A model generated the notes under the pieces. The model was given only the letters and a program-made list of their open reading frames with translations. It did not search any database and was not told the origin of the DNA. The position numbers and the translations under genes are program-made. This document shows, in pieces, positions 9,379 through 17,341 of a stretch of 64,000 nucleotides of DNA; within the stretch, counting starts at the first letter, position 1; each line of letters opens with the position of its first letter. Origin of the DNA: CBDDBK01 sp965225715. Lineage in GTDB: Bacteria > Bacteroidota > Bacteroidia > Cytophagales > Flammeovirgaceae. Where the stretch lies: assembly GCA_965225715.1 (NCBI GenBank), contig CBDDBK010000002.1:124001-188000 (forward strand), given 5' to 3'.

Positions 9379-10221
9379 CTAAGGATTTTCTTTTCTTAAA
9401 ATTAAAACGGGAACATTTGAATGCAATACCATTTCTTTAGAGATACTGGTATACAATAAATTATCGATAAAACTTTTATTTTCTGGCATGACAGCAATCA
9501 AGTCTACAGGATGATCTTTTGTATATTCTTTTATACCTTTAACGATCATATGACTTTCTTTAAATTCAAAACTTACATTATCCATAGATGTAAATTTTAA
9601 TTTTTCTTCAAGAATCTGCAACAAAATCTGTTTTTTAACTCGATCCCCTCTATAAGTACTTACATGTACGCAACTTAATTGAGCATCAAAGAATTGACTA
9701 AAATTGATTAATTCTTTAATATTTTTCTTATCGTATTGGCTAAAATCTAAAGCATAAAGTATTTTTTCTATTTTATTAACATTTGTGCCTTCTGGGACAG
9801 CAATAACCGGAATGGAAGTTTCATTAATAACATCTATAGTATTACTTCCCCATAACATACGGGCGATATTAGAAGAACCTTGTCTTCCCATCACAATGGC
9901 GGTAAAATCTTTTTCAGATTTTACCATTTCTTTAATAACATAAGGTAAGGTACCTTTTTTTATTTTGGCATTTATTTTAACGTCTTTATCCGAGTAATCT
10001 TCCGCAATTTTTTCTAAAGCTTTTAAACGAGGAGGCTCACTGATTTGTTCATAATATGTATACCCTAGATGACCTACTCTTGGCGATATACCTTCTTGAA
10101 GCAAGATATATGTGTTCAAAAGAGTAATATCAGAGTTTGTCTTTTTTGCTAAATATTTAGCAAATTTTAAAGCATTAAGAGAGTTATCCGAAAAATCTAT
10201 AGGAACGATTATTTTATCCAT
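9379..10221 (-). CDS. Tandem-domain universal stress protein
   Basis: A cytoplasmic 280-residue protein with two UspA domains. The first (about 1-145) keeps the nucleotide-binding pattern GRQGSSNIARMLWGS, a GxxG-9x-GS loop. The second (about 150-280) has lost this loop (AVMPENKSFIDNLLYTS), so only one domain is expected to bind ATP. It is placed between the hidden oxidase subunit IIa and subunit II, which suggests expression with the respiratory chain. Confidence 0.92.
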   Translation of the reverse strand: MDKIIVPIDFSDNSLNALKFAKYLAKKTNSDITLLNTYILLQEGISPRVGHLGYTYYEQISEPPRLKALEKIAEDYSDKDVKINAKIKKGTLPYVIKEMVKSEKDFTAIVMGRQGSSNIARMLWGSNTIDVINETSIPVIAVPEGTNVNKIEKILYALDFSQYDKKNIKELINFSQFFDAQLSCVHVSTYRGDRVKKQILLQILEEKLKFTSMDNVSFEFKESHMIVKGIKEYTKDHPVDLIAVMPENKSFIDNLLYTSISKEMVLHSNVPVLILRKENP

Positions 10222-10479
10222 AATTATATCAAAATAATAAATTTAAAACTGTTATAAATACCACATTATAGTGATTTCCAAACAGAAAAAGGACTTTTAT
10301 AGGTATTGAATTATTGATAATGAGAAAACATTATCTCCTTATTTTTAACAACAAGGCTATAGCTAAAAATTAGTATCATTAAGAAAGCCAGCCCTAATAA
10401 TTTGGAACTGGCTTTGCTATGATAAAGGGTTTTTTTAAGGATATCTCATCTAAATTTGGACAACATTGAAATTTAATAC
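10222..10479. other. Leader between subunit IIa and the stress-protein gene
   Basis: About 260 bases without a gene. It includes an 8-bp inverted repeat, AAAGCCAG (10384-10391) and CTGGCTTT (10408-10415), with a 16-base loop. The hairpin lies inside the presumed minus-strand operon. It could attenuate or process the message after the subunit IIa gene, but there is no good T-run on that strand. Confidence 0.4.
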
Positions 10480-10593
10480 TTAATATCTTGTTGTCATCAA
10501 AAAGTAGATACTAAACCAAATAGTAATACATACAAAAGTAATCAATATAAAAAAAATAATGCTGCCTTTAGGTATAAATTTTTTTCCTTGCAT
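10480..10593 (-). CDS. cbaD: Cytochrome ba3 oxidase small subunit IIa (CbaD-like), 37 residues
   Basis: A very short minus-strand gene encoding one membrane helix. It reads MQGKKFIPKGS, then a hydrophobic helix, then TIWFSIYFLMTTRY. From memory, the 34-residue Thermus subunit IIa has PKGA at the same place, Trp and Tyr at the same spacing, and Arg second from the end. The 30 residues from PKG to the end align without gaps. In Thermus this helix packs against subunit I. The frame also has an ATG 18 bases upstream (10611, preceded by GGAAATAA), giving 43 residues. It is the first gene of the oxidase operon, with the stress protein following after about 260 bases. Confidence 0.75.
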   Translation of the reverse strand: MQGKKFIPKGSIIFFILITFVCITIWFSIYFLMTTRY

Positions 10594-10694
10594 AAGTAAA
10601 GTTGATACCATTTATTTCCATTTATTTTAAACTATTTTAATAGCAAAATAAGTAAAAAAAATAATTAAATAAAAATATACTCTTATTGTTTAAG

Positions 10695-10710
10695 TGTGAT
10701 TTATATCACC
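10695..10710. promoter_or_regulatory. CRP/FNR-family operator-like palindrome
   Basis: TGTGATTTATATCACC matches TGTGA-N6-TCACA at 9 of 10 fixed positions. It also contains the FNR-type core GAT-N4-ATC. Its centre is about 110 bases upstream of the subunit IIa start on the minus strand and about 120 upstream of the plus-strand barrel gene. Oxygen- or cAMP-type control of the oxidase is a reasonable inference. Confidence 0.5.
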
Positions 10711-10727
10711 AATATTTTATTTTTATA

Positions 10728-10768
10728 AAAAAGAGTAGAAAAATGACTACTTTTTTTACTCTTTTTTA
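10728..10768. terminator. Hairpin with A and T runs in the divergent spacer
   Basis: AAAAAGAGTA pairs with TACTCTTTTT, and an inner AGTAG pairs with CTACT. Outer A and T runs make it look like a bidirectional terminator. It sits between divergent genes, so its role is unclear; it could block read-through or act as an operator. Confidence 0.35.
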
Positions 10769-10823
10769 TTGAAAATCAGAAGTTTGAATTTTTCTAATTA
10801 GTAACTTTACATTTAGAAACAAC

Positions 10824-11669
10824 ATGATAATAATTTTAAAATTAATGATTAAAACAACAAGATTTCTTGTATTTAAAGGAATATATATCGCTTTACTTTT
10901 TTATTTCTTTTCTATAAAATCGCAAATTATTTATCAAGTACAAGATTCTGAATCAAGAGCGTTAGGGAAAATTACCAGTATATCTGGAAGCCAATGGGCT
11001 TTATTTAACAATCCATCGGCTATGGAAGGTGAAAGTACTTTATTTATTTTTGATGCAAGTCGTTGGTATGGGCTTGATATTAATAATTTTGCATTGGGTT
11101 ATAGTCAGGGGATGAAGAGTTATGCTTGGGGTGCAGGACTAAACTATTTTGGCAATAAGTATTTGAATCAATCAAGGTTTTTTATTGCAGGGTCAAAGCG
11201 TATTAATAATGTTGGTATAGGGCTACGAATCAATCTATTTCAAGTTTACATCCAAGATCAAAAACAACTTTTACGACCTTATTTTGACTTAGGAGGGTTG
11301 ATTAAATTGAATCCAAAGATGAATTTAGGTTTCTATATTGTTAATCTTTCCAATACAACTTTAGGAAAGTTTAAAGGGCTTTTAACCAGCTTTATCCGCT
11401 TAGGATTCTCTTTTAAATTAAGCTCTAAAAACAGCATTTATAGCGAAATTGAAAAAAATATTCAAACACCAATTAATTTTAAAATGGGTTTAAAATATAA
11501 TATTCATAAAAGTTTTAACCTTTTAACAGGGTTTAATACCTTCCCTTTACAACTTCATTATGGTTTTTCCTTTGGATATAAAAAAATGAACTTTGCCTAC
11601 AGTATTTCTCAACATACAGTTTTAGGCTTGGTTCACCATGTTTCAGCCATAACTTATCTAAAAAAATAA
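10824..11669 (+). CDS. PorV/PorQ-like outer-membrane beta-barrel protein
   Basis: A 281-residue exported protein. After an N-terminal hydrophobic segment ending near SIKSQ, the mature part begins with SRALGKITS...WALFNNPSAM. This is the ALG...NPA pattern of the PorV/PorQ barrel family, which includes type IX secretion components. The rest alternates hydrophobic and aromatic residues, as in beta strands (FALGYSQGMKSYAWGAGLNYFG). A later ATG (Met8) could also start it. PorQ itself is likely but not proven. Confidence 0.7.
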   Translation: MIIILKLMIKTTRFLVFKGIYIALLFYFFSIKSQIIYQVQDSESRALGKITSISGSQWALFNNPSAMEGESTLFIFDASRWYGLDINNFALGYSQGMKSYAWGAGLNYFGNKYLNQSRFFIAGSKRINNVGIGLRINLFQVYIQDQKQLLRPYFDLGGLIKLNPKMNLGFYIVNLSNTTLGKFKGLLTSFIRLGFSFKLSSKNSIYSEIEKNIQTPINFKMGLKYNIHKSFNLLTGFNTFPLQLHYGFSFGYKKMNFAYSISQHTVLGLVHHVSAITYLKK

Positions 11670-11728
11670 GTTATAGCCTTTTAAATACCTAAAAAATCAT
11701 TTTTACATAGTCAGTCGAGAGCAATAAT

Positions 11729-12766
11729 CTATAGATATGTGGTGATATACCATTTTAGGCTATTTTCCAATTCTTCTTGACTAATAGCATAATTTGATAT
11801 GTATTGACCTATATTTTTAAGTAAAACACATTGAATAATATTGCCTTGGTTTTTTTTGTCATGAAGTGTATTTTCACTAATTGATCGTATTTCCTCCATT
11901 TTGACCACTGGGCATGAGAAAACAGATAAAATATAATTATTTATTTCTTCAAAAACTTCTTTTGTCAAAAATCCTTTTTGCCAACTCAAATAACCTGCAC
12001 ACATCATACCTATAGCTATGGCTTCTCCATGTAAAAGATGACGTTTGGGGTGTTTTAAGAAAAAACCTTCTAAAGCATGTCCAATAGTATGTCCATAATT
12101 AAGCCCTTGACGAATCCCTTTGCGTTCCATTTTATCATTTAGAGTAATGTTATATTTTATTTTAAGGGAATGAGGTATGATTTTATGCCAGTTTTGATTT
12201 TCAAAATCATTTTTAATCAATTGTTTCCATTGATTTTTGTCGGCGATGAGTATACTTTTAATAACTTCAGCAAAACCAGATCTAAACTCTCTTGAATTAA
12301 GCGTTTTTAAAAACCCGGGATATAGAAATATATAAGCAGGATCTTGAAAAACACCAATATGATTTTTATAAGTATCAAAATTAACACCTACTTTACCGCC
12401 CAAACAGGCATCTACTTGGGAAAGTAGGGTCGTTGGTATGTGGACAAAATCTATTCCACGTTTGTAAGTTGCTGCAGCAAAACCACCCATATCGCTAATA
12501 ACGCCACCACCTAAATTTATCAGAACAGCATCTCTGGTAAATCGTTTAGACGTTAAGGCTTGCCATATTAACTGAGTACTAATTAGGTTTTTGTTAATTT
12601 CTCCACTTTTAATTTTTATGACCGTATTGACGTTAAGGTAATCCTTAATAATTGGATAGCAAAAATGCGCTGTATTTTCATCTACAAGAAGCGCTATTTG
12701 ACGGTACTTTTCTAAACAACTAAAAGTATTTTTAGAAAATCGATCTACTGGGATGACATTTTTCAT
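11729..12766 (-). CDS. aroB: 3-dehydroquinate synthase
   Basis: Second enzyme of the shikimate pathway, converting DAHP to 3-dehydroquinate with NAD and a metal. The GGGVISDMGGF motif (residues 86-96) binds NAD. Lys in GGKVGVNF and the RQGLNYGHTIGHALE segment carry the phosphate- and metal-binding residues, including the His of GHTIGH. Length 345 residues is normal. It is a single gene; the repeat at 12797-12846 lies just upstream. Confidence 0.96.
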   Translation of the reverse strand: MKNVIPVDRFSKNTFSCLEKYRQIALLVDENTAHFCYPIIKDYLNVNTVIKIKSGEINKNLISTQLIWQALTSKRFTRDAVLINLGGGVISDMGGFAAATYKRGIDFVHIPTTLLSQVDACLGGKVGVNFDTYKNHIGVFQDPAYIFLYPGFLKTLNSREFRSGFAEVIKSILIADKNQWKQLIKNDFENQNWHKIIPHSLKIKYNITLNDKMERKGIRQGLNYGHTIGHALEGFFLKHPKRHLLHGEAIAIGMMCAGYLSWQKGFLTKEVFEEINNYILSVFSCPVVKMEEIRSISENTLHDKKNQGNIIQCVLLKNIGQYISNYAISQEELENSLKWYITTYL

Positions 12767-12796
12767 TATCTAAGTATTCAAAAAAAGAATAGTATA

Positions 12797-12846
12797 GCCT
12801 TGCTATTAAAAATAAAGAGAAAATATTTTTTTATTGTCAATGACTT
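12797..12846 (+). repeat. 50-base repeat shared with 4435-4484
   Basis: Matches the 3' end of the homocysteine methyltransferase gene at 47 of 50 positions. It lies in the spacer upstream of aroB (minus strand) and includes the AGCCTTGCTAT palindrome-like start also seen in the dispersed repeats. Confidence 0.75.
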
Positions 12847-12894
12847 GTTAAATGCCTCTCCCAAAAAAAAGGCAAATTTTTAGCATCAATCTTT

Positions 12895-13332
12895 CTATAG
12901 CTGATCTTTAGCAAATAGTGTTTTCCATGTCTTTTCATCTAAATAAACCTTACAAGTATCATTTACAAGCATACATTCGAATTTAAAAGCTTCTTGTTTT
13001 CCAAAAACGTCTCGTTTGTACGTTAAGGACCAACGGGTTTCATTAAGTTTTTTTATATCAACTTTTTTTATAATGTAATCAAATTTAGCCTTTGATAAAG
13101 CTAACACTAGCTTAGGCCTATAGTCAGGAACCATAGGTCCGTAAAAGAAATGAGACATTTTATCATATTGTCGATATTTATATAAAACCTGAAGGTAGGC
13201 CAGTATATCCATATTATGATGAAATTCTGAAGGGTTTTTATGCCAGTCTTTTTTTTGGGCAATAGTGAGAGGTACAAAGAATAAACAACAAATACCTATA
13301 AGTACACTGCTATATATGTATGTTCTTTTCAT
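12895..13332 (-). CDS. Exported protein of unknown function
   Basis: A 145-residue protein with a clear signal peptide (MKRTYIYSSVLIGICCLFF... ending near TIAQ). The mature part is small and rich in aromatic and basic residues. It has the look of a lipocalin- or NTF2-like beta-rich domain (LNETRWSLTYKRD, FKFECMLVNDTCKVYLDEKTW), possibly with two cysteines forming a bond. I do not recognise the family. It stands alone between repeat copies. Confidence 0.75.
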   Translation of the reverse strand: MKRTYIYSSVLIGICCLFFVPLTIAQKKDWHKNPSEFHHNMDILAYLQVLYKYRQYDKMSHFFYGPMVPDYRPKLVLALSKAKFDYIIKKVDIKKLNETRWSLTYKRDVFGKQEAFKFECMLVNDTCKVYLDEKTWKTLFAKDQL

Positions 13333-13481
13333 TTTAAAAAGGAGTTTAATTTTTAATCAATAACCTGCAATTAAAGTCATAATTAAGAAAAAAATTAGAT
13401 ATTGCAAAACAAAATTATGAATTTTAAGTTCTACAAGGTCAACTAATCACCAAAATTTAAGTTTTTCTTGAGTTATGTTAA

Positions 13482-13575
13482 CAATGTTATTTTTATCTCA
13501 GAAATATAAACCTTTAATACCAATAAGTTAAATCTCTTAACAATCCTTTTTTTCAAGTGAGGCGACCACAGTATT
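13482..13575 (+). repeat. Dispersed intergenic repeat, copy R8
   Basis: Starts ATGTTATTTTTATCTCAGAAA and ends CAATCCTTTTTTTCAAGTGAGGCGACC. Both ends match the reverse-oriented copies at 16598 and 48497. It lies directly beside the end of the acetyltransferase gene. Confidence 0.65.
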
Positions 13576-13582
13576 TTTTATC

Positions 13583-14023
13583 TTATTTTTTAAGCATTTC
13601 CATTTCATATAAATCAAGGCCATCTCCCCAGTAATTTTTTTCAATTCGGGAAATAGTATAACCAAACTTTCCAAAAAATTGGAATGCCAATTGAGAAGTT
13701 CTTACGACAAATTTTTCTACCCGATAATCTTTACTCAAAATATTCAGACAATGTTTTACTGCCTTCTTTCCAAGTCCTTGCCCAGCGTAATTAGGGTCAA
13801 AAAAAATCCAGGTAATTGCACCTGTTCGATTGTTTTGGTTTATAGAATAGCCTGTTCCTCCAACAATTTTATTATTTAGCTCAATAGTTAAATAGGTTTC
13901 TCCTTTTTGTTCCAAATAATCTTCAAAATCTGCGATCTCTTTTTTATCAAAATACTTGGGCGTATTGAGCCTAAAAATGTCTAGTAATTTTTGCCTTTCC
14001 TCCGGCTTATAGGGTCTAATCAT
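13583..14023 (-). CDS. GNAT-family N-acetyltransferase
   Basis: A 146-residue protein with the acetyl-CoA-binding pattern FDPNYAGQGLGKKAVKHCL (Q/RxxGxG/A type, residues about 94-112). The fold order is usual: an N-terminal MIRPYKPEE strand, a helix, central beta hairpins and a C-terminal FFGKFGYTISRIEK segment. The substrate is unknown. A single gene. Confidence 0.9.
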   Translation of the reverse strand: MIRPYKPEERQKLLDIFRLNTPKYFDKKEIADFEDYLEQKGETYLTIELNNKIVGGTGYSINQNNRTGAITWIFFDPNYAGQGLGKKAVKHCLNILSKDYRVEKFVVRTSQLAFQFFGKFGYTISRIEKNYWGDGLDLYEMEMLKK

Positions 14024-14230
14024 GGATAACTAAGTAATATAAAAAATATATAAATATTTGATTTTCAATATTTTGTATATAAAAAATAATCATAGCATTC
14101 CTATATATTTTTTTATTATATTTTTGAATATGCAAAAATATACTATATATTGCAAGCAATTATAGGAATATGTCTAATATCCTTATACGTTTATAAAAAT
14201 TTAATTATTAATTTATAAATATTTGATACT

Positions 14231-16558
14231 ATGAATGTTAAATACCCTATCTTCTTCTTTTTTGCTTTCTTTTTCTTTTATTCCGGTGTTTTTTCTACCC
14301 AAGCCCAACAACAAATACCACCTTACCAGAAAATTTTGGATGCAATAGAAAAGAATAAAAAAGAAATTAAAGACAATGAAAGCAAAGAATACAAGTATTT
14401 TGTCTTTAACTGGCTAAAACCCTGTTTGGAATTTTATAGGGATTTTGATAATGGGAAATACAGTGATAGACAATTTTATAGAGCTGGAGGAATACAACCC
14501 GAATTTGCTCAAAAAGTGGCTAAAATAGTTACAGATGGAAATGGAAAAAATATCCATAAGACTAATAAAGCCCAAACAGAAAACCTCTATAAATTAAAAA
14601 AACTATTTGTAAATTTAAAAAGGCGAGATTACTACACTGTGTTAGGTATATTCTATTTTTATGCTTATGAGATAAAAAAAGGCAAACTTACTATTAACAA
14701 CCTAATATTAAACGCAGGAAAACCTTATACTAAATTCAATAAATACAAGCCAGATGACGCTTGTGAGGCTGAAGGTGATTTAAAAAGGATTAGCAAAAAT
14801 TTTAACGTAGAAGAAAGAAAAAACCTCAGTCTATTGGGCGTTAGTGAAGAATTAATAAATTCATTAAACTGCACAGGGAAAAAACCCAACTTTTCTAAAC
14901 CTATAAAAGAAGATCCAAAAGAAAGTACCGAAGTTATAGCAGTAATAGATACTGACAACACAGATAACGAGCCAACTTGCACCTTAATAACAGGTATAAC
15001 CACTATTTCAGAAGAAGATTGTACTCAACTTCATAGCCGTATAGAAGAAATCAAAAAAGACTATAGAGACCAAAACAAAGCGCTATTTGAAAACAACAGT
15101 TTAAATTTTTTAAGGGTTGAAAGATATGACGCAGCTACTCAACAGCAACTTGATGATCTTTTTTCCATTTTTCAAGGCTGGTATGACTTTTTGGGACAGA
15201 CCCTTAACAATAAAAATAATGACTGGGCTTGTGATGAAGCAAGAATAAAGCAACTTAATGACTATTCTGTAGAATTACAAAAATTATATTACGCTTCTGA
15301 TAAAAATGTTCAAAAATTAATAAGTCCTTTGTTGGAGCAGCTTAAGCTTGGATTACCCATTGAACATTTAAAAGAACGAAGAGAAAAATATATAAAACTT
15401 GGTCTAGATCCGTGTCAAAATAATGATGTGGAACACCTAATTGGAGAAAGCATAAAAAAGACTATGAGTCGAATAAAAGAAAGGCTTAACGTATATGAGT
15501 TTGGAGAATGCAATATAAAAGAATATGTAGATATTGAAAATGGAGGTATTGATTTGGATATTTTAGTAACAGGAAATAGTTGCAATCCCACTAATCCCAT
15601 AGCGAATCTTCACGGTTTGAAGCCTGGTGACTGGACAACTATAAATTTTCAAAAAACTATAGGTGCAATTGCTCGTTTACTTAATAATATATCCGATTCG
15701 TTTAATATTGATAAAGATTATATGCGCATTTATATCATTGGATTGAGCGATAATATCCCTTTTAGGGGCATAAGAAATTTTAACATTATAGATAATAGAT
15801 TTTATAAAGATACTGATTTACAAGAAAACTATTACCCAATACCTTATGCAAAGGTTAGTCACTTGTTAAATGAGACATTCAACCTTCATGTTTCTAGGAA
15901 TTTAAACGAAAAGCAATTTGGAAGAGTAAAAATTGCTGATTATAAAAGTATTAATATTCAACATGCTACAACCTACAATACCAATGAAGAGCTTTCTCTT
16001 TATAGGGCTTGGCAGGCTAAAACAATTTTAAAACGAAAAGCAGAAATAAATAATATTACCATATATACTTTACATAACCAAGGCAATAGAAGTGAAAATT
16101 ATAGAGGTGTTGTTCTTAAACTTCATATTTCTAAAAATGCTTTGGAAATAGAAGGCATGGTTTTAAAATTTATTCAAAGAATAGTGTCTGGAGGCTATCT
16201 TAGTAAAAAAGAAGAGGATATTCTCGTTCAAAAGGAAATAATAGAAAAAGAAAGAAAGTTGCTTGATTCTGGGGTATTCTCTAATTTAACAAAAAATACT
16301 ATAAATACTGAAATAAATAGAGATAATATTTATGGTGTTATAAAGACAAAAATAAATTCCTTTAGGGGAGAAGGAAATATAGATATACCTAGCCTAAAAG
16401 TTCGTATTGAAGATATTTGTGCAGAATTAATGGAGTTTTCAGACCTAAATGAAAAGAGAGGTAAATATACATTCAAGAATTATGAAGTACTGTTTACAAA
16501 AGTAAATAATTCATCTGGTGATGGATTTGAAATAAAATGGGTACTACATTCTAAGTAA
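14231..16558 (+). CDS. Large exported protein with OmpA-like segment and duplicated C-terminal domain
   Basis: A 775-residue protein with a signal peptide ending near STQAQ. The middle (about 60-420) is charged and helical. Around 480-640 is a region resembling an OmpA-type peptidoglycan-binding domain (YIIGLSDN ... LSLYRAWQAKTIL), but it is weak. The last 100 or so residues (about 672-775) are repeated, nearly unchanged, at the end of the next gene. This suggests a separate exchangeable domain. Function is unknown. The next gene lies in the same direction after a 190-base gap holding a dispersed repeat. Confidence 0.7.
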   Translation: MNVKYPIFFFFAFFFFYSGVFSTQAQQQIPPYQKILDAIEKNKKEIKDNESKEYKYFVFNWLKPCLEFYRDFDNGKYSDRQFYRAGGIQPEFAQKVAKIVTDGNGKNIHKTNKAQTENLYKLKKLFVNLKRRDYYTVLGIFYFYAYEIKKGKLTINNLILNAGKPYTKFNKYKPDDACEAEGDLKRISKNFNVEERKNLSLLGVSEELINSLNCTGKKPNFSKPIKEDPKESTEVIAVIDTDNTDNEPTCTLITGITTISEEDCTQLHSRIEEIKKDYRDQNKALFENNSLNFLRVERYDAATQQQLDDLFSIFQGWYDFLGQTLNNKNNDWACDEARIKQLNDYSVELQKLYYASDKNVQKLISPLLEQLKLGLPIEHLKERREKYIKLGLDPCQNNDVEHLIGESIKKTMSRIKERLNVYEFGECNIKEYVDIENGGIDLDILVTGNSCNPTNPIANLHGLKPGDWTTINFQKTIGAIARLLNNISDSFNIDKDYMRIYIIGLSDNIPFRGIRNFNIIDNRFYKDTDLQENYYPIPYAKVSHLLNETFNLHVSRNLNEKQFGRVKIADYKSINIQHATTYNTNEELSLYRAWQAKTILKRKAEINNITIYTLHNQGNRSENYRGVVLKLHISKNALEIEGMVLKFIQRIVSGGYLSKKEEDILVQKEIIEKERKLLDSGVFSNLTKNTINTEINRDNIYGVIKTKINSFRGEGNIDIPSLKVRIEDICAELMEFSDLNEKRGKYTFKNYEVLFTKVNNSSGDGFEIKWVLHSK

Positions 16559-16597
16559 GTAGCATATAGAATCTATTTATTTGCTTAACACATTTAC

Positions 16598-16690
16598 ATG
16601 GTCGATCCATTTGAAAAAAGGATTTTTAGAAGTTTTAACGTGTTTATTGTGAAAATGAACCTTTCTAAAATAAGAATAACATTTCTGTAT
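16598..16690 (-). repeat. Dispersed intergenic repeat, copy R6 (reverse orientation)
   Basis: On the minus strand it runs from a TCTTATTTTAGAAAGGTTCA-like core to CTAAAAATCCTTTTTTCAAATGGATCGAC. The AATCCTTTTTTCAA tail is shared with the copies at 13482, 30905 and 48497. It separates the two genes with the duplicated C-terminal domain. Confidence 0.65.
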
Positions 16691-16745
16691 ATCTCAATTT
16701 ATTGGTATATGACAAATAATCAATTAAATATTAAGAAAATAGAAA

Positions 16746-17339
16746 TTGAAAAAGTTATTACTTAAATGTATTACCCTCGTCGTACTTATTATAACTATTT
16801 TAATTGCTATACGTATTTTTAAACAGAATGAATCAAAATTAAAAAAAGAAGGAATTAAAAAACCTACTATTCAACAAGATACAAATTTATTGGATGTTAT
16901 TTCTATTTTTCCAAACAGACATACAAAAGTTTTTTTTGAGAAAATTGAAAAATACAATTCAAAAAATAAACTGATACAACAAGCCCAAAATCAAAAAATA
17001 GAAACTTTTAAAAAACAAAAAAAAGAGGATAGAAAATTACTTGATTCTGGAGTATTCTCTAATTTAACAAAAAATACTATAAATACTAAAATGAATAGAG
17101 ATAATATTTATGATGTTATAAAGACAAAAATAAACTCTTTTATGAAAGAAAATATAGAAATACCTAGCTTAAAAGTTCGTATTGAAGATATTTATGCAGA
17201 ATTAATGGATGACCCAAACTCAGATACATATGGAACACTTAATGAATATAAATTCAAGAATTATGAAGTAGTATTCACAAAAATAAATGATTCATCTGGT
17301 GATGGATTTGAAATAAAATGGGTACTATACTCCAAGTAA
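16746..17339 (+). CDS. Membrane-anchored protein carrying a copy of the upstream C-terminal domain
   Basis: A 197-residue protein starting at a TTG (no ATG is nearby). An N-terminal membrane helix (about 5-24) is followed by a lysine-rich linker. Residues about 95-197 are a close copy of the C-terminal domain of the 775-residue protein (LLDSGVFSNLTKNTINT, then PSLKVRIEDI, then SSGDGFEIKWVL). DNA identity in the copy is about 90 percent by eye. It may be a duplicated fragment fused to a new anchor or a genuine small partner. Its stop is 2 bases from the stop of the convergent pentapeptide-type gene. Confidence 0.65.
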   Translation: MKKLLLKCITLVVLIITILIAIRIFKQNESKLKKEGIKKPTIQQDTNLLDVISIFPNRHTKVFFEKIEKYNSKNKLIQQAQNQKIETFKKQKKEDRKLLDSGVFSNLTKNTINTKMNRDNIYDVIKTKINSFMKENIEIPSLKVRIEDIYAELMDDPNSDTYGTLNEYKFKNYEVVFTKINDSSGDGFEIKWVLYSK

Positions 17340-17341
17340 TT

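Noticed and set aside
10384..10415. Intrinsic terminator between subunit IIa and the stress-protein gene
   Set aside because: The stem is only 8 bp with a 16-base loop and there is no T-run after it on the transcribed strand.
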